Shown here in pieces: positions 37,290 to 49,008 of a stretch of DNA of 64,000 nt (position 1 is its first letter; every line of letters begins with the position of its first letter). Origin of the DNA: Phlebiopsis flavidoalba (taxonomy: Eukaryota > Basidiomycota > Agaricomycetes > Polyporales > Phanerochaetaceae). A model generated the notes under the pieces. That model saw only the letters and a list, made by a program, of their open reading frames with translations. It was not told where the DNA came from and ran no database searches. The position numbers were made by a program, and so were the translations under genes. The stretch covers positions 372,001-436,000 of the forward strand of contig JAOCPU010000002.1 of assembly GCA_035772785.1 (NCBI GenBank), written 5' to 3'.

Positions 37290-39351
37290 TGCAGGAACGT
37301 CCTACGAGTTCGCTGCTCCCAGTGTCGAGAATCGCAAGCACATTCCGACCCGCTACGTTATATGTATGACCTGCAGTGGGAGAGTCATTGCGTGATAACA
37401 CATCATGCTGGTCAGGAGACAAGGTTCGGTCCGGCGCTTGCGGACACGCTCCGCTTCCAGCCTCTTCCAGCTCATGGCTATCCTCACGTTACGTGCAAGT
37501 TTCCCTTGGCTTGTGTTGAAGGGGGTTTTGTGTGCTAGTATGTATAAATCAGAGGAAGTTGAATTCAGTTTCCACTTGATCCACATACGAGCGATTTACG
37601 CACAGCTCTGTGCGATCTTAACGATAGGCTCGGAACTACCCAGCCGCGTTCAAACTCAGCCGTGCCGAGGATGGCTTCGTAGAAGCGGCTGGGCTAATCG
37701 GACGCACTTTTGTCCAGTATCAATGGCTCTTTACCTTGAAGTATCGCCGCGTCCTGAGAGTGGTATTCCCAAGGGCGACAAATGGCTCGTCCGAGACATG
37801 GGAAGGCAAGCTGACAATTGCGGGACGTCAAAAACGATACCATATTTACTCTGCCTCGCTCGTGAGTTTAATAGCATATTCAAACCGATAGTTTGATCGT
37901 GCCAACACTTTCGCCGTCAGACAGTGAGGTACCTGGACCTTCGTCTATCAAATTGAATGATGACCGTTTCGGAAGTTGTATAGCAGGTGCCGCCGCCATC
38001 CCGATGTCCGTCGGCGAGTGGGATGGGTTGGCGAACAAGAACAAAAAACAAGAACAAAAAATCAATCTCATAATTCTAAGGGTGGCTAAAAATGATCGTC
38101 AATACATATAGCTCTGGTTGGATGATAACGAACTGCAGATCACTAAACAATCACTAAATGATCTGCGTGATTGTCACGGTCAGATAGCTCACTGTATGAC
38201 GGAATGTCTGGTCAAAATATATACTTGACTACCTCACCTTTATGTATCACTTATACATAGCCTTGACGATAGAAAGATTTTAGCTGCAATTCTTGAAAAT
38301 GGTGTCAGGCTAGCGGGGTTCATTTAGCGTTATGACCTAGATTTGTAGAGTTGATAACTTGCCTCGGTATACAGTGTCTGTCTTACTGCCTAGTGATGCG
38401 GGGGCGAGGATTTACGTCCGCGTGACTGATGGTACTGTCTCAGTGTCCCGGTAAAAGCGCAAAACGACGCGATGGAATCATGTACCCTTAATGGTTCTCT
38501 CACCCACGATGGAGGCTTCTTCAATTCTTCTATGGCGCCTCCAATCGGAACATATCTACCATCAGCTAATGCAATCACTGCTTGATTCTTCGCAACTGAC
38601 CCGACACGGACGTGATAAGAGCGTTTGCAATGTTGTTCAATACAGATCCACCCACGACGAATGCTTCTTTGAAGAAGGTATAAACGCCTTAACCGTCGGC
38701 TTGTTGTGATGGCTTTGCAAAGACTCACAATCCCCGAAGCCACCGGAGCCTCAAGTACTACGGAATTCAGAGGTGGGTCTCAACGATCAATGACCGGATA
38801 GTAAAGACGAGAAAGAGTAGCATTTTGATGACATATACTTTGTTGCCAAACGTCCATAGTCCGAGTGCAGCATTCGCTCGCAAAGTAAGTCTCGCCTGTT
38901 GCGCTTAAATTCTGATTTTGAATTCTGCTGAGAGCTTAAGGCACATCGAGGTGAGGCATTGCAAGATAGGCAAGGCTTCCTGGTGTCGTGCATCAACTGA
39001 GATCAGGGCAATTCGGAATACATGGCGCTTTTTAGGTCTATCATGGGTTGTGCGAGGAGGTGCCGAGATGTGATGGCGCCACTTATGCTCGAAAGCACAG
39101 CGACAATTTGGAATATACAGCGCTCTACTGGTCTGTAACGAGCTTCTTCTTCGGAGGTGATAATTGATGCAAGATTGACGAGCTAAGATTAGAGTGTCAA
39201 ATGTTTATGTTCTCTTACTAGCATGTCGCGTTACCTCAAGTCGACTCTCTCACCACAGAGCGTACAAATACCCCCAGTGGGATGCGTGTTTAGACGACGT
39301 TCCTCTCTACCCTTCACCTCTCAAGGATAAATACTTGAAAATCTAGAACAA
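37290..39351. promoter_or_regulatory. Shared 2 kb intergenic region between divergent oxygenase genes
   Basis: No convincing gene. Frames at 37405-37896 (plus) and 38390-38743 (minus) show no family motif. It must hold both promoters. A short inverted repeat, GCAGATCA...TGATCTGC, lies at about 38131-38162, enclosing two CACTAAA copies. A GGATAAATACTT motif shortly before copy 2 could be a TATA element. Confidence 0.45.
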
Positions 39352-40776
39352 ATGACGACAAACTTTTCATCCATCCCTGTCCTTGATTATGCCCCTCTTA
39401 TCCGACCCGACCACACGCCCACGTTTCATTGCTGAACTGCAAAATGCTCTCTTCAACATCGGATTCTACTACCTCATAAACCATCCTATCCCGCCAAGAG
39501 GACTTGGAGGTCATCGCCGCGTACGCACCGAAGTTCTTTGACCTGCCCGGTCGCGGAGAAGGAGCGTATAGGGATGATCAATTCTCCCCATTTCTTCGGT
39601 TACACGAAGCTGGGTTCCGAGAGAACAAAGGGGCAAAGTTGACCAACGGGAGCAGTTCGACTTTGGTACGTCCACGGAGTTGCGCTCGAAAGAGGGCGAC
39701 CCGGACTATATGAGGCTCTGGGGGCCGTCACAGGTGATGCATGATCAGACCTCCAATTTTCTGATCTAATTATAAATTATTAACAGTGGCCTGAGGAGAG
39801 TCTCATCCCCGGGTTCAAAGAGACTTACGCCCAATGGGTGGGGAAAATGCAAAGCTTGGTGACGAGCTTCTAGCTCTCGTAGCGGAGACTCTACATCTCC
39901 CACCAAGTGCATTCGATAAGTTCTTCGAGCCTGGAGGAAACGAAGACCGTGTCAAGATCATGAAGTATATCGTCCCACCGGAGGGCTCATCAGACCAAGG
40001 AGTAGGCCCTCATTACGACGCGGGATTCCTCACCTTGGTAATTTCCCTAGTCGTCTCTTCCCACTCTGGTTGATACGAGTCATGTTGCAGCTCTTGCAGG
40101 CCTCCCCAGAGCATAAAGGGTTGCAGGTACAGAATCTTTCTGGCGAATGGATTGACGCACCGCCAATTCCGGGAACCTTTGTAGTCAACATAGGAAAAGG
40201 TAAGCATCGACACTGGATCCGATTGATGACAACAAGACTGACCATTTAATGAAGCACTCGAAAACGGTCACACTCAGGACGTAGTCATTGCTACCTCACA
40301 TCGAGTGCTCTCACCCGTCAAAGGCCCAACAGCTCGATACTCGATTGCCTTCTTCCAGTCCATTTCGTCGTGGGACCGTTATTGGAGATGAGGTCCTCGA
40401 TGGTGGGTTGAAATCTGGCCATTGCTGCTTGCCTCCTTGTCATTGATTTAAATCATTATTAGTACCCTCGGAGATTCTTGCAATCAAAGAGAAACGTGGG
40501 GAAGTCCCAACTGACTGTGAGTTTAAGAGCGTCCTAGATGCAGCCTTACTTTGACACTGTTCTTGTTCTCGTTAGGTGTGAACTACACCGAGTACAACGA
40601 CTTGCCTTCAGGCCAGGTAGCCTTGATTGGGCGTACCAAGTATGTATGCGATTATGCTTTAGCGAGAAAATGGCTAACTTTGCGATCTTAGGAGCCACCC
40701 AGACGTCGCTGAGAAGCACTACCCGGAGTTGTTCAGGAAATTCTTCCCCGACGGTTTGCCCTCTCTGACATACTGA
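39352..40776 (+). CDS. Isopenicillin-N-synthase-like 2OG-Fe(II) oxygenase, copy 2
   Basis: Paralogue of copy 1. The start at 39352 reads MTTNFSSIPVLDYAPL. Six introns can be placed: 39734-39786, 40038-40090, 40200-40254, 40403-40462, 40517-40575 and 40640-40691, all GT...AG and 52-60 bases long. Key elements are WPEESLIPGFKETYAQW, LPPSAFDKFFEPGGNEDRVK, the iron motif HYD in GVGPHYDAGFLTL, IPGTFVVNIGKALENGHTQD, the distal His in ATSHRVLSPVKG, and RYSIAFFQS for 2OG contact. The end is HPDVAEKHYPELFRKFFPDG...LTY with TGA at 40774-40776. Catalytic residues are present, but indels break the frame in exons 1 and 4. The family also covers secondary-metabolism and detoxification enzymes; the substrate is unknown. 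Confidence 0.95.
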
Positions 40777-41372
40777 GTCTAGGCAAGATGGCGAGAGCCT
40801 ACGAGTCGAAAATGTTGTACTTCCAGCCGTATTTCAGGACGAACATGTACCAAATGAAGCGCGAATTGTAATATCATTGAGGCGTTTATACTTGTCTATG
40901 GAGAAACCAGACGTGTCATGCTATGATCTAAAGCCTACGTGGGTGAAAAGAGAGACTTGCTCACAGACTGGATGCGCTGGTCTTATACTTCATGCGACAA
41001 GTGGCGTCGAGAGGAGCCTTTCAAATTGAGAGTCGCTGTGCATGTCGGTCTGTGTCGGGTTGCAAGGCTTGTGATTAATATTTTTATTATTTGAATTTTG
41101 TTGGCCCCACTCCCCACATGGTCTCCACGTGGTAGCTGTCCGCCCAAAAATAGCCTTCGCCAAGACGTCATCCAACTCTCCCCTCCCCCTGCTACGATTC
41201 AAATGCGACTCTATTTGGGCCCATCATGGATCCTTCATTTCGCTCTCCAAGCTTCACCTTCACGACAACCTCAACGTTCTCGGTATGCTCCTGACCTTGA
41301 AAGAATTGAAGAGATAATTAACATGGACAATCGCGCGTAGATTGAACCTCGCGCCTGGATCGACGAGAAAAC

Positions 41373-43162
41373 ATGGCCTCAGACGAAGTCTTGTACATCT
41401 GTAAAATCACTTTTCTCAAGGTCACAAGTGTCCCTGTGGCAGACCTGCACGATCTTTCATGCGATCCCTACCTCGAAGCGACACTCTCGAACCGATACGA
41501 GCGCCGAGCGATCGAATGATGTCCCTCCAACATTGACATACCGCACGCACACATGTCGTCAAAGTCCTGGACCCCAGAATTCAACGAAACGTGGTATTGT
41601 ATCCGGTATACCTGCATCAGGATTTCTGCTATCCGTGCGGCTACGAGATGAAAGATCCCGGTAACTACGACGATAACCTTGGGAAGGCCGTATTACGGAT
41701 GCCGAACGATCGAGAGGGGAAGTTGCAGCTGGGATGGAAGTCGGGCGATCGAGAGTACAAAGTGAAGAAACGAAAGGGAAGTGTTACAAGCCAGATGTTT
41801 ACATGCACTGCGAGAGTCCTTTCTCGTGGTGACATTGGTCATCACGTTTCGACTTTGGCTTCATACAGAGGTGCTGGGCAAAGCTGCCAACCAACAAGAC
41901 AAGCGGATGTACACGGGTCGGCCCTCGTGAGCTTTCTTTTCTTTTCTTATTTGCGTTTGCGCTGACGATGCGTAGGCAGATATGTTCGACACTTGTTCAC
42001 CGCTCATTGGTCGCTTCCTCGGCTCGTCGAACTCCCCAGACGGCGATCGCAATGAAACGAAAGTCAAGCCGACCGCGTTCATTGCAAACCGTATACAACT
42101 CGCTGGGCCTGTGCCTTCCACCCTTAGACACCGATATGTCGGCTTCGCACCTTTTGTCAAGGCCATGTTTCAGACGGAGCGGCATCCGCGGTATGATCTT
42201 GCACCACGCTTTGCACAAGCAGCATATATCCATCTATAAATGGGATAAGAATGTTGTGTGGGGTGTTATTGGCGACGAAGAAGAGGCGCCAGGCGGCGAA
42301 GAACGGGACCGAGTGCAAAACGGCGAAGACGAGAAGAACGATAAACCATCAGGTACAGGAGCATAAAGAAATCACGCCGGACTCCGTAGCCATGGCTCGT
42401 CAATTTCTCAGAATGACCTCACATGGAACCAAGGGCCGTATCTTCACCTATGTAATCATGCTAGATGGAGAGTTCCGCTTCACGGTACGTTCTCCAAACC
42501 ACTCACCCTATCTCACGGCCAGTGGCTGATTTCACGCATCAAGGAAACCGGGGACCAGCTCACGGTGCAGTTTCTTAGCAAGCACACAATGCACTCCGAT
42601 GTTGCCATCGAAATCGCATTCAGCGGCGAATTCTTTGTGCGGTCACTACGCCGTCAACGAACAGCTGTGGAACACCCCTCCACACCCGAGCACTCTGACG
42701 ACGCCGAACACACGCCCGCAGACGAGTTCGACGAAGACAATCCGCCTGATGACCCCGGCCTCTACGAGCTTGTCATTGACAACGACCTCAGGGACGTACC
42801 GCCCTCGCAAGGATCTTCTCCCCACTCTTCATTCGTATCTCGCTTCACCACGCAACTTTGGGGCCCTCGGCCGTGTCACGACGATCCAAGCATTCGATGA
42901 CCGGCTCAAGCGCTGGAAAGAGGAGCGGAAGAAAGCTAAGCAAGGAGAGGAGATCGTGCAAACGGGCAGTGTCTCGAGTATCGCCAGTTCGAGCTCGAGC
43001 TCGCTGAGCGGCGTTAGCGATGCCGAAGGCGTGACAACGGGGGACATGAGGGCGGTCGTCGAGGAAGATGCCAAGAGGGCGAGAGAGAACAAGGATCAAG
43101 ATCCAGAGGCGAAGGTTGAGGAGAGCGAGGCTGCATCAGGCTCTAAGTCTAAGGACCAGTAA
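41373..43162 (+). CDS. C2-domain protein
   Basis: Probable calcium/lipid-binding protein conserved in agaricomycetes. The start at 41373 (MASDEVLYICKITFLKVTSV) leads straight into a C2 domain: PVADLHDLSCDPYLEATL, then LTYRTHT, and after a frameshift GFLLSVRLRDE, DDNLGKAVLRMPNDREGK. The Asp residues in DLHDLSCDP and the later loop fit C2 calcium sites. A conserved middle part follows: PTAFIANRIQLAGPVPSTLR, GFAPFVKAMF, GMILHHALHKQHISIYKWD, and ARQFLRMTSHGTKGRIFTYV. An acidic segment (HTPADEFDEDNPPDDPG) and a charged, Ser-rich C-terminus ending SGSKSKDQ close the protein. At least two introns (for example near 42484-42543) and several frameshifts occur. The last 100 bases are copied near 48.3 kb. 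Confidence 0.82.
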
Positions 43163-43787
43163 CGAAAACGACCGTATCCACAGCCCGTGAACATTCGCGA
43201 GTGTACTAACTACTTAATCCACTGAAATTTATGTCGTATCTATTTTTGTATTCAGTCGCGCCGTCTTGGAATACCCAGTCGCTTACTCGTAGCATATGCA
43301 ATCGAGGCATAGGTCTTGCGGAGATGAATCCAAGAGGGGCGCTAAATGAGCTCTCGCTGCTCTCGCATTAACCACCATGACCAACCTGCCAAAAGTCGAA
43401 TATGTCCTTTTCGACATGGATACGAGATAGCTGGTACGATGGATAACTGCGTACACAAATTGTTCGAAATGCTGATTGTGCGTGAATAATGTGTGTATGA
43501 CAGGTTTGCTCATTGACTCCGAGCGAGTCTACAACCGACGTGACCGAGTGAGTGAAGTCAACATGGACGGGTCCAAACAAAAACTTATTGGGTGGCTTTA
43601 TGCTCGCGCCGAAGACAATATTCTCGCGAATATGGCAAAGAAATGACTTGAGACAGTAAAGCCGGGCTTCACGGGCAAAACGTACGTCTCACCTTGTAAC
43701 GCATGCCAGCAGACTGGCGGTAATTGTATGGTCCATCCGCAACGATGTCTCATACAGAATGAACAGCCGGACGCGATGCGGCTGGAA
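43134..43787 (+). repeat. Direct duplication, copy A (C2 tail to HAD exon 4)
   Basis: This segment aligns with 48380-49008. Shared landmarks are AAGGACCAGTAACGA/GAGGACCAGTAACGA, ATTCGCGAGTGT, GGAATACCCAG, GCTTACTCGT, TGCAATCGA, ATGACCAACCTGCCAAAAGTC and GAACGCGATGCGGCTG-type sequence. Differences are mostly small indels and substitutions. Similarity stops after GATGCGGCTG at about 43785. Confidence 0.85.
43377..43787 (+). pseudogene. Truncated HAD-family phosphatase (duplicate of the 48.6 kb gene)
   Basis: Begins MTNLPKVEYVLFDMD at 43377, with the HAD motif I aspartates. It continues through GLLIDSERVY, the EDNILA exon and the start of the fourth exon (NEQPDAMRLE...), and then loses similarity to the intact copy. 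The remaining two thirds, including motifs II-IV, are missing. Exon 1 also carries extra bases (TACGAGATAGCT) that break the splice context, and exon 2 has CAACCG in place of CACCG. A frame of 127 codons over the break (43759-44142) encodes unrelated sequence. The locus cannot make an active phosphatase. Confidence 0.85.
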
Positions 43788-46229
43788 ACATGAGGATGGA
43801 AAACCGGCAATACCGAGAAGATATCAAAATGGGTGGGAGCGGCTCCTTGTCGCACATCCCTCGCAAGTACTGGGGCACGTTGCGTCCAAAATTGTCGCCG
43901 TTGTATACGCTTCATCCCAGTGTGCTGTCGCACTGGAGGCGAACATTGGAAGGTGCATAAGCCACGTGGAGTCGGTGGTTGTCAAAAAGCAACGGAACGG
44001 CTCTGTCAGCGGTACCCCGAGAAAGATTGGTGACCCAACTGTACGGGCCTACTTCTGGAAAGACGATTTCGGCGGATTAATGTTTCTGGCAAGGCAACAG
44101 TCGCTCTTGAGCAGCCGCAATCTTTCCACAATATTGGTATGACTGCGGTTATACCCCCACTGGGATTCACCTCTACTAGACAGATTGACATTTTGTCAGC
44201 ATTACTGGATATGGCTAGATTCCGTGCTCGGCAACTGATAGGACCAGGGAGCTGCTGTATGAACGTGGTTTAGAAGACATAACTCCGTGTAATGCAGCAG
44301 TATACACCCATTGACGGTGCAGACGTGATACAGTCAATGGTCTCAACGGTACCCAGTGGGTCTTTGCACTGTCTTCCAAGATACTGCTCATGCACGAACT
44401 GTTTGGCCAAAGAACATTGCTGGTGTTCCTGCTGTTGATTTCTCTATTTAACTACAAACTACTGCGGGAGGTCTGAAGCCCCAGGTCCGTATGCAACCAG
44501 AGGTCAGTTTAATATACGTTTTTGATTACATCTCGCAATCTTATCGCAGCATTCTTGCTAGTACGTCTTCCCCCCCCCCCGACATGCCAAAAACCCGATC
44601 TAATGGGTGCCAATGTGGTGACTGTTTATTTATTAGCGTTTTGAGTGAGTTCTTATTCACTCTTTCCGCCACTTTGCTGACTGTACAAAGTGCAGCCGTG
44701 CTCCACACTGTTTCGCATCCAATAAATTGTAGTAACATGAAATAGACATAACAATAGGGCTTCGCCTATGTAGAAGATCCTCAATGGTCACGTTACTCGG
44801 GTTTCTTTAGGCGGCTGATAGGGCTGATAATATGAAGTTTTCCCTCGGCGCTAAGCGTCATTTAGCCCTATGATAGCCCCGCGCATGAAGGTCGATTCGA
44901 CGTAGTTTTACTCCTGTAGCTTTGGACAATTCTCTCTACCAGGATCTTTTCAGATCGATGACAAGTATTAGTGCGCAACTTCCCTGCCAAATGCCTGCGC
45001 CGTGGAGCCCGTCAACGAAGCCTACTAAGGGGAAGCGGCTTGACAGTACACGGATGATACACAGTCCACAGTATCTGGTGGGGATCACTAACGCCTTTAA
45101 CCGGGCCAAGTTTTAACCAATCCCGTGGATATACCCCAATGACGGTCAGAATGAGCGAAAGGTAAATTGTGAGAACTAAGTCCTGGCTCCGCTTGAGGCT
45201 TTCTGGATTCGCTGATCTTACTGATTCGTTAGTAGTGACATAGTCCGCTACTCTAGTCCAAGGTGACAAGGATCTTAGCACTTGCACTAGTCGAATGTTG
45301 TACCCGAGTCTTCTCTCATAGTCGCAGATGTCCTTTGTTATTGTCATCATCATGGGCAAAAGCCAACAGCAATGGCGACTAGGGAGCTGAAGGCGGCGTA
45401 CATGATCTCTACCTCAGACGCCGGCATCCGCGCGTACGGTCCGTATATTACTCTCAACGTCAGTCTTATAACCGTCAACGACAGCTCTGATGCTAAGGGT
45501 CCACACATCGCACTTTCATATTGAGTCTGTCTGTAAATGAGAAGTCGGTTCATAGCGGTGTGAAGCTGTACATCAGTTATGCCATTGCACTCCGACATTG
45601 CATGTCCATCCTTGATTTGAACTTGGATCACTAAGCTCATCGAGCCCTCGTCACCCACTTGATAGCTCCCATGAGATAGAGACTAGTCATAAAATAGCTA
45701 GAGGTGAATAGGGATGCTTGACGCTATTGGTACCTTTGATATATTATATGGCAGCTGGCACCGTGCACCATGGCACGTGATGTAGCACAACTCCCGAAGA
45801 GGCCATCTCGTCTCAAATACGCTCTTACTAAAACGACTCAAGAGTAGACTGATATAATCAGGAAGCAATTTAGCAATATGGGACCACCCCCAATCGTGCC
45901 TTCGTTGATGGAGAGTACCGGACCGACTCTCTCTTGAATATCAAAAAAAAAGTGTGGTTGTGGGATTCATCCTCCCGGCAGTTATAGGAAGTGGGGCACA
46001 TCGTCAAGTGCCAGCATCTCCCAACTATAGCAAGCAAGGCTTTTGACATGTCCTCGACCTCAGAAACACCTAGCGCAAAACAACAAACTTGCCGAGCTGT
46101 AAGTAATAAAGTCGCACAGTTCAATCATCCTATACATACGGCGCAATTATATAGATTCAAAACTAAACTATGTGGCGACGGTAACCACTGGTGTAAGTAG
46201 TACGCATTACTCTGCTATATTCTGCTGAC
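43788..46229. other. Segment separating the duplicated blocks, left part
   Basis: No gene is recognised with confidence. A plus-strand frame at 43759-44142 and minus-strand frames at 45012-45359 and 45350-45658 look partly coding but match nothing known to me. A C run of ten lies near 44570. The composition is AT-richer than at 39-43 kb. Confidence 0.35.
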
Positions 46230-47851
46230 TACAGTCTTAATACTGCACAGTCCCGTACCACTTTTTGAAATACTTGGCGACCTAGACCCATAGAGTTATT
46301 CGTCATTGGAAGAGGAGATGGACGGTATCATCTGTCCTTACTTCTTTCTGTCCGCTGGATATCATGATATTGCCGCCAATTGTGGGGCATGCAATATCGC
46401 CTCCCCTCAGGCAAGCATTGTCTTTGAATATGAGCTTACACACGAAATTCAAAAATAACAAAATTTCGTAAGACGTTGGCTTATTTCAATATGACATTAG
46501 AGTTACATTTAATTCTTGGCATGTAGCTGCGGGCCGCTTAGCCTAACACAAGGGGTGTTGTTTTTGGTGGGGCTGGTACAGATTTTCGGGTAAGCTCGAG
46601 GAGAAGGCGCTGCCATGACCATCTCTTTTGATGCCTCCGAATTTACTAAGCGAAGGAATTGGCTCTTAGCTTTTACCGCACTTCGTATATTGCTGTATGC
46701 CATGACAGCAAATATCGCCACGTCCTTCTTGTGGCCACCTTCGCGCTGGGTGTGGTCCCAGTCGCGACAAATATAGTAAGATCCCCGGCTTGAGCCCTAT
46801 CGTAAAAAATTCTAACGCCAAACGATGCCTTACACTTCAGTATGTGACGGCTCGTTCAACCATCATTTATGTACCCCTAATCCGTTCGAGTTTTATGTGA
46901 CCAAGAGGTAAATGTCACAGCAGGCGAGTTCTCACGGTAAGTGATACCACTGAACCGGATCATTGCTTATTTCTCATTGACCTCGATGGGATAACCTCAG
47001 ACGTGGGTGCAATCGCATTTACTTTGCTTCACCGCATCCTAACAACTAGTGTCCATCCCAAAAGTGCTGTATTTTACTCGTGGCTGTGTGGTAATAGGTG
47101 ACTTACTGGTGCTTCTACTAACGTGGAGTAAAACATTCGGCCAGTGGCGGAGTCACGGCGGCTTCAAAATGAACTTGCCTATATCCGAGTGTCTTTTTCC
47201 GGGTGACGGTAGGTTTCCCAATTTCATTGGCTCCATTGAGCATGACCATGCTGATGGATGTCGAGTTCAGGAACACTATATTTTATGTGAGCCATTCCAA
47301 TTCACCGCAACATTGGCAGTACAATAAAAGCCTAAACTCTGGCCATACCAGGGTTCTCCTCACTATAAAATATCCTCCAAATGGTCACATTCAATGATGT
47401 GCGTACGTTTTGTTCAAAGTTTATGACCGAGCCTTTGAGACCTTACGTCATCAACTCATGACTGATCACATGATAGGTCTTCAATTACATGAACGAAATT
47501 TTGCAAGCAATGGTTCGTTGTGTTGTGTGTATAATATCTTTTTACTATTCATGAGTAACAAAACACTATGCAGCCACTACTCCTTGTCAATAGGTTTCTG
47601 CTCAATCTGCGCCAAACCGACAAAATATCCTCCTTTGATACACGCACGGACTCCTATCAGTTCTGCACTCTATTTCGATGCCTGGGTTCACGATAGGCAA
47701 CCTCGGGGAGAGCTTGGATCATCATCAAGAAGATGCAGCTGCCCATACGGAAATTCCGGACAATGTAGATGAAACAAATCGATTCAGAGATGATTCTTTC
47801 TTAACTAGCCATTCTTCGCTTACACAAATCCCTTATGGAAGTACTTGTTAA
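46230..47851 (+). CDS. DUF6533-type multi-pass membrane protein, gene 1 (degraded)
   Basis: Member of a large basidiomycete family of seven-helix-like integral membrane proteins with unknown function. Visible pieces are a tract near 46300 resembling the family N-terminus (VIRHWKRRWTVSSVL), a helix near 46690-46775 (KYRHVLLVATFALGVVPVAT), the conserved GDLLVLLLTWSKTFGQWR at 47091-47145 followed by an arginine/Leu region and a DGRFPNFIG stretch, and a C-terminal TPISSALYF then SLDHHQEDAAAHTEIPDN tail with stop at 47849-47851. Introns and frameshifts prevent a full model, and the start is not located. It lies inside the segment bracketed by the duplicated C2/HAD blocks. Confidence 0.65.
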
Positions 47852-48277
47852 GAACGTTCGATAAGGATCGACTTGCGTCAGTGACAATTGTTTCCCTTGA
47901 TTGTCTACGTTAGTTACTCCTGGATCACAGGAATAGTTGGCCGATGCAATTTATATAATGCATACATATATCTACTACATGATATTATTTTTATTTCATC
48001 AAAGCGTCCGAGTCATCCGAAACCTACGCCGACGAGTTCGACATCACCATCTATCTGTTGGTCCCTCAGTGCATAAATGGGGCCGCCACCCTCATTACGG
48101 TCGCAGCCAAAGCAGCCGCCCGCTTTCACTGACAGCGGAGCCGTCCCGCGCTCTGCCTTTGGAAGACTGCCTTTCGCTTCCCTCTGCGTTACTGAAGGAT
48201 ATGCTCAATCGAGGCTCCGATAGCGCTCCTCGTAAACCAACGTGAATTTCTGTAGTTGTAGACCACCTAGAACCGGG
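47852..48277. other. Spacer before the inverted C2 fragment
   Basis: Nothing recognised. A short plus-strand stretch reads like coding (SSESSETYADEFDITIYLLV around 48000-48060) but has no known match. Confidence 0.3.
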
Positions 48278-48371
48278 ATGCCGCAGCCTCGCTGTCCTCA
48301 ACCTTCGCTTCTGCAACTTGGTCCTTGTTCACTCTCTCTCCTTTGGCATTTTCCTCACACGACCGCCCTCA
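48278..48371 (-). repeat. Inverted copy of the C2-gene tail
   Basis: Read on the minus strand, this block matches 43047-43137 of the C2 gene: TGAGGGCGGTCGT, then GAGAGAG, AACAAGGA, GCGAAGGTTGAGGA, AGCGAGGCTGC. A few substitutions and indels differ. It abuts a forward copy of the following C2 bases that starts at 48380. So a piece of about 90 bases has been flipped or copied in opposite orientation at the junction. Confidence 0.8.
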
Positions 48372-48379
48372 GTGGTCCC

Positions 48380-49008
48380 GCGTCAGGCTCGGAGTCTGAG
48401 GACCAGTAACGAACGACCGCAGTGTCTACAGCCGCCAAATATTCGCGAGTGTTATCCACTGAACTTTACATGCTACTGATTTTTATTCTTGTGATCAGTC
48501 ATGTCCCTGTGGAATACCCAGCTCGCTTACTCGTTGCACATGCAATCGACGGATCCGAGTCGCCGGGCGTGCGCAGATGTGTCCAATGGGGCGCTAAATG
48601 AGCCATCGCTGCTCTCACATTGACCACCATGACCAACCTGCCAAAAGTCGAATATGTCCTTTTCGACATGGATGGTACGATGAACTGCGTACACAAATTG
48701 TTCAAAATACTAATTATGCGCTGATAATGTGCATATGATAGGCTTGCTCATTGACTCCGAGCGAGTCTACACCGACGTGACGAGTGAGTGAGTCAACATG
48801 GATGGGTCTAAATAAAGCCCCACTGGTGGCTCATGCTCGCGCCGAAGACAATATCCTCGCGAGATATGACAAAGAGATGACTTGGGACATTAAAGCTGGA
48901 CTTATGGGCAAACGTACGTCTCTCGTTGTAACGCATACAGCCTGCGGTAGTGAGTCCCAATTGCGACGATGTCTCATACACAATGAACAGCCGAACGCGA
49001 TGCGGCTG
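48380..49008 (+). repeat. Direct duplication, copy B (C2 tail to HAD exon 4)
   Basis: Partner of 43134-43787. It starts with the last bases of the C2 gene (GCGTCAGGCTC, GAGGACCAGTAACGA), includes the intergenic spacer, and runs into the intact HAD gene. Confidence 0.85.
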
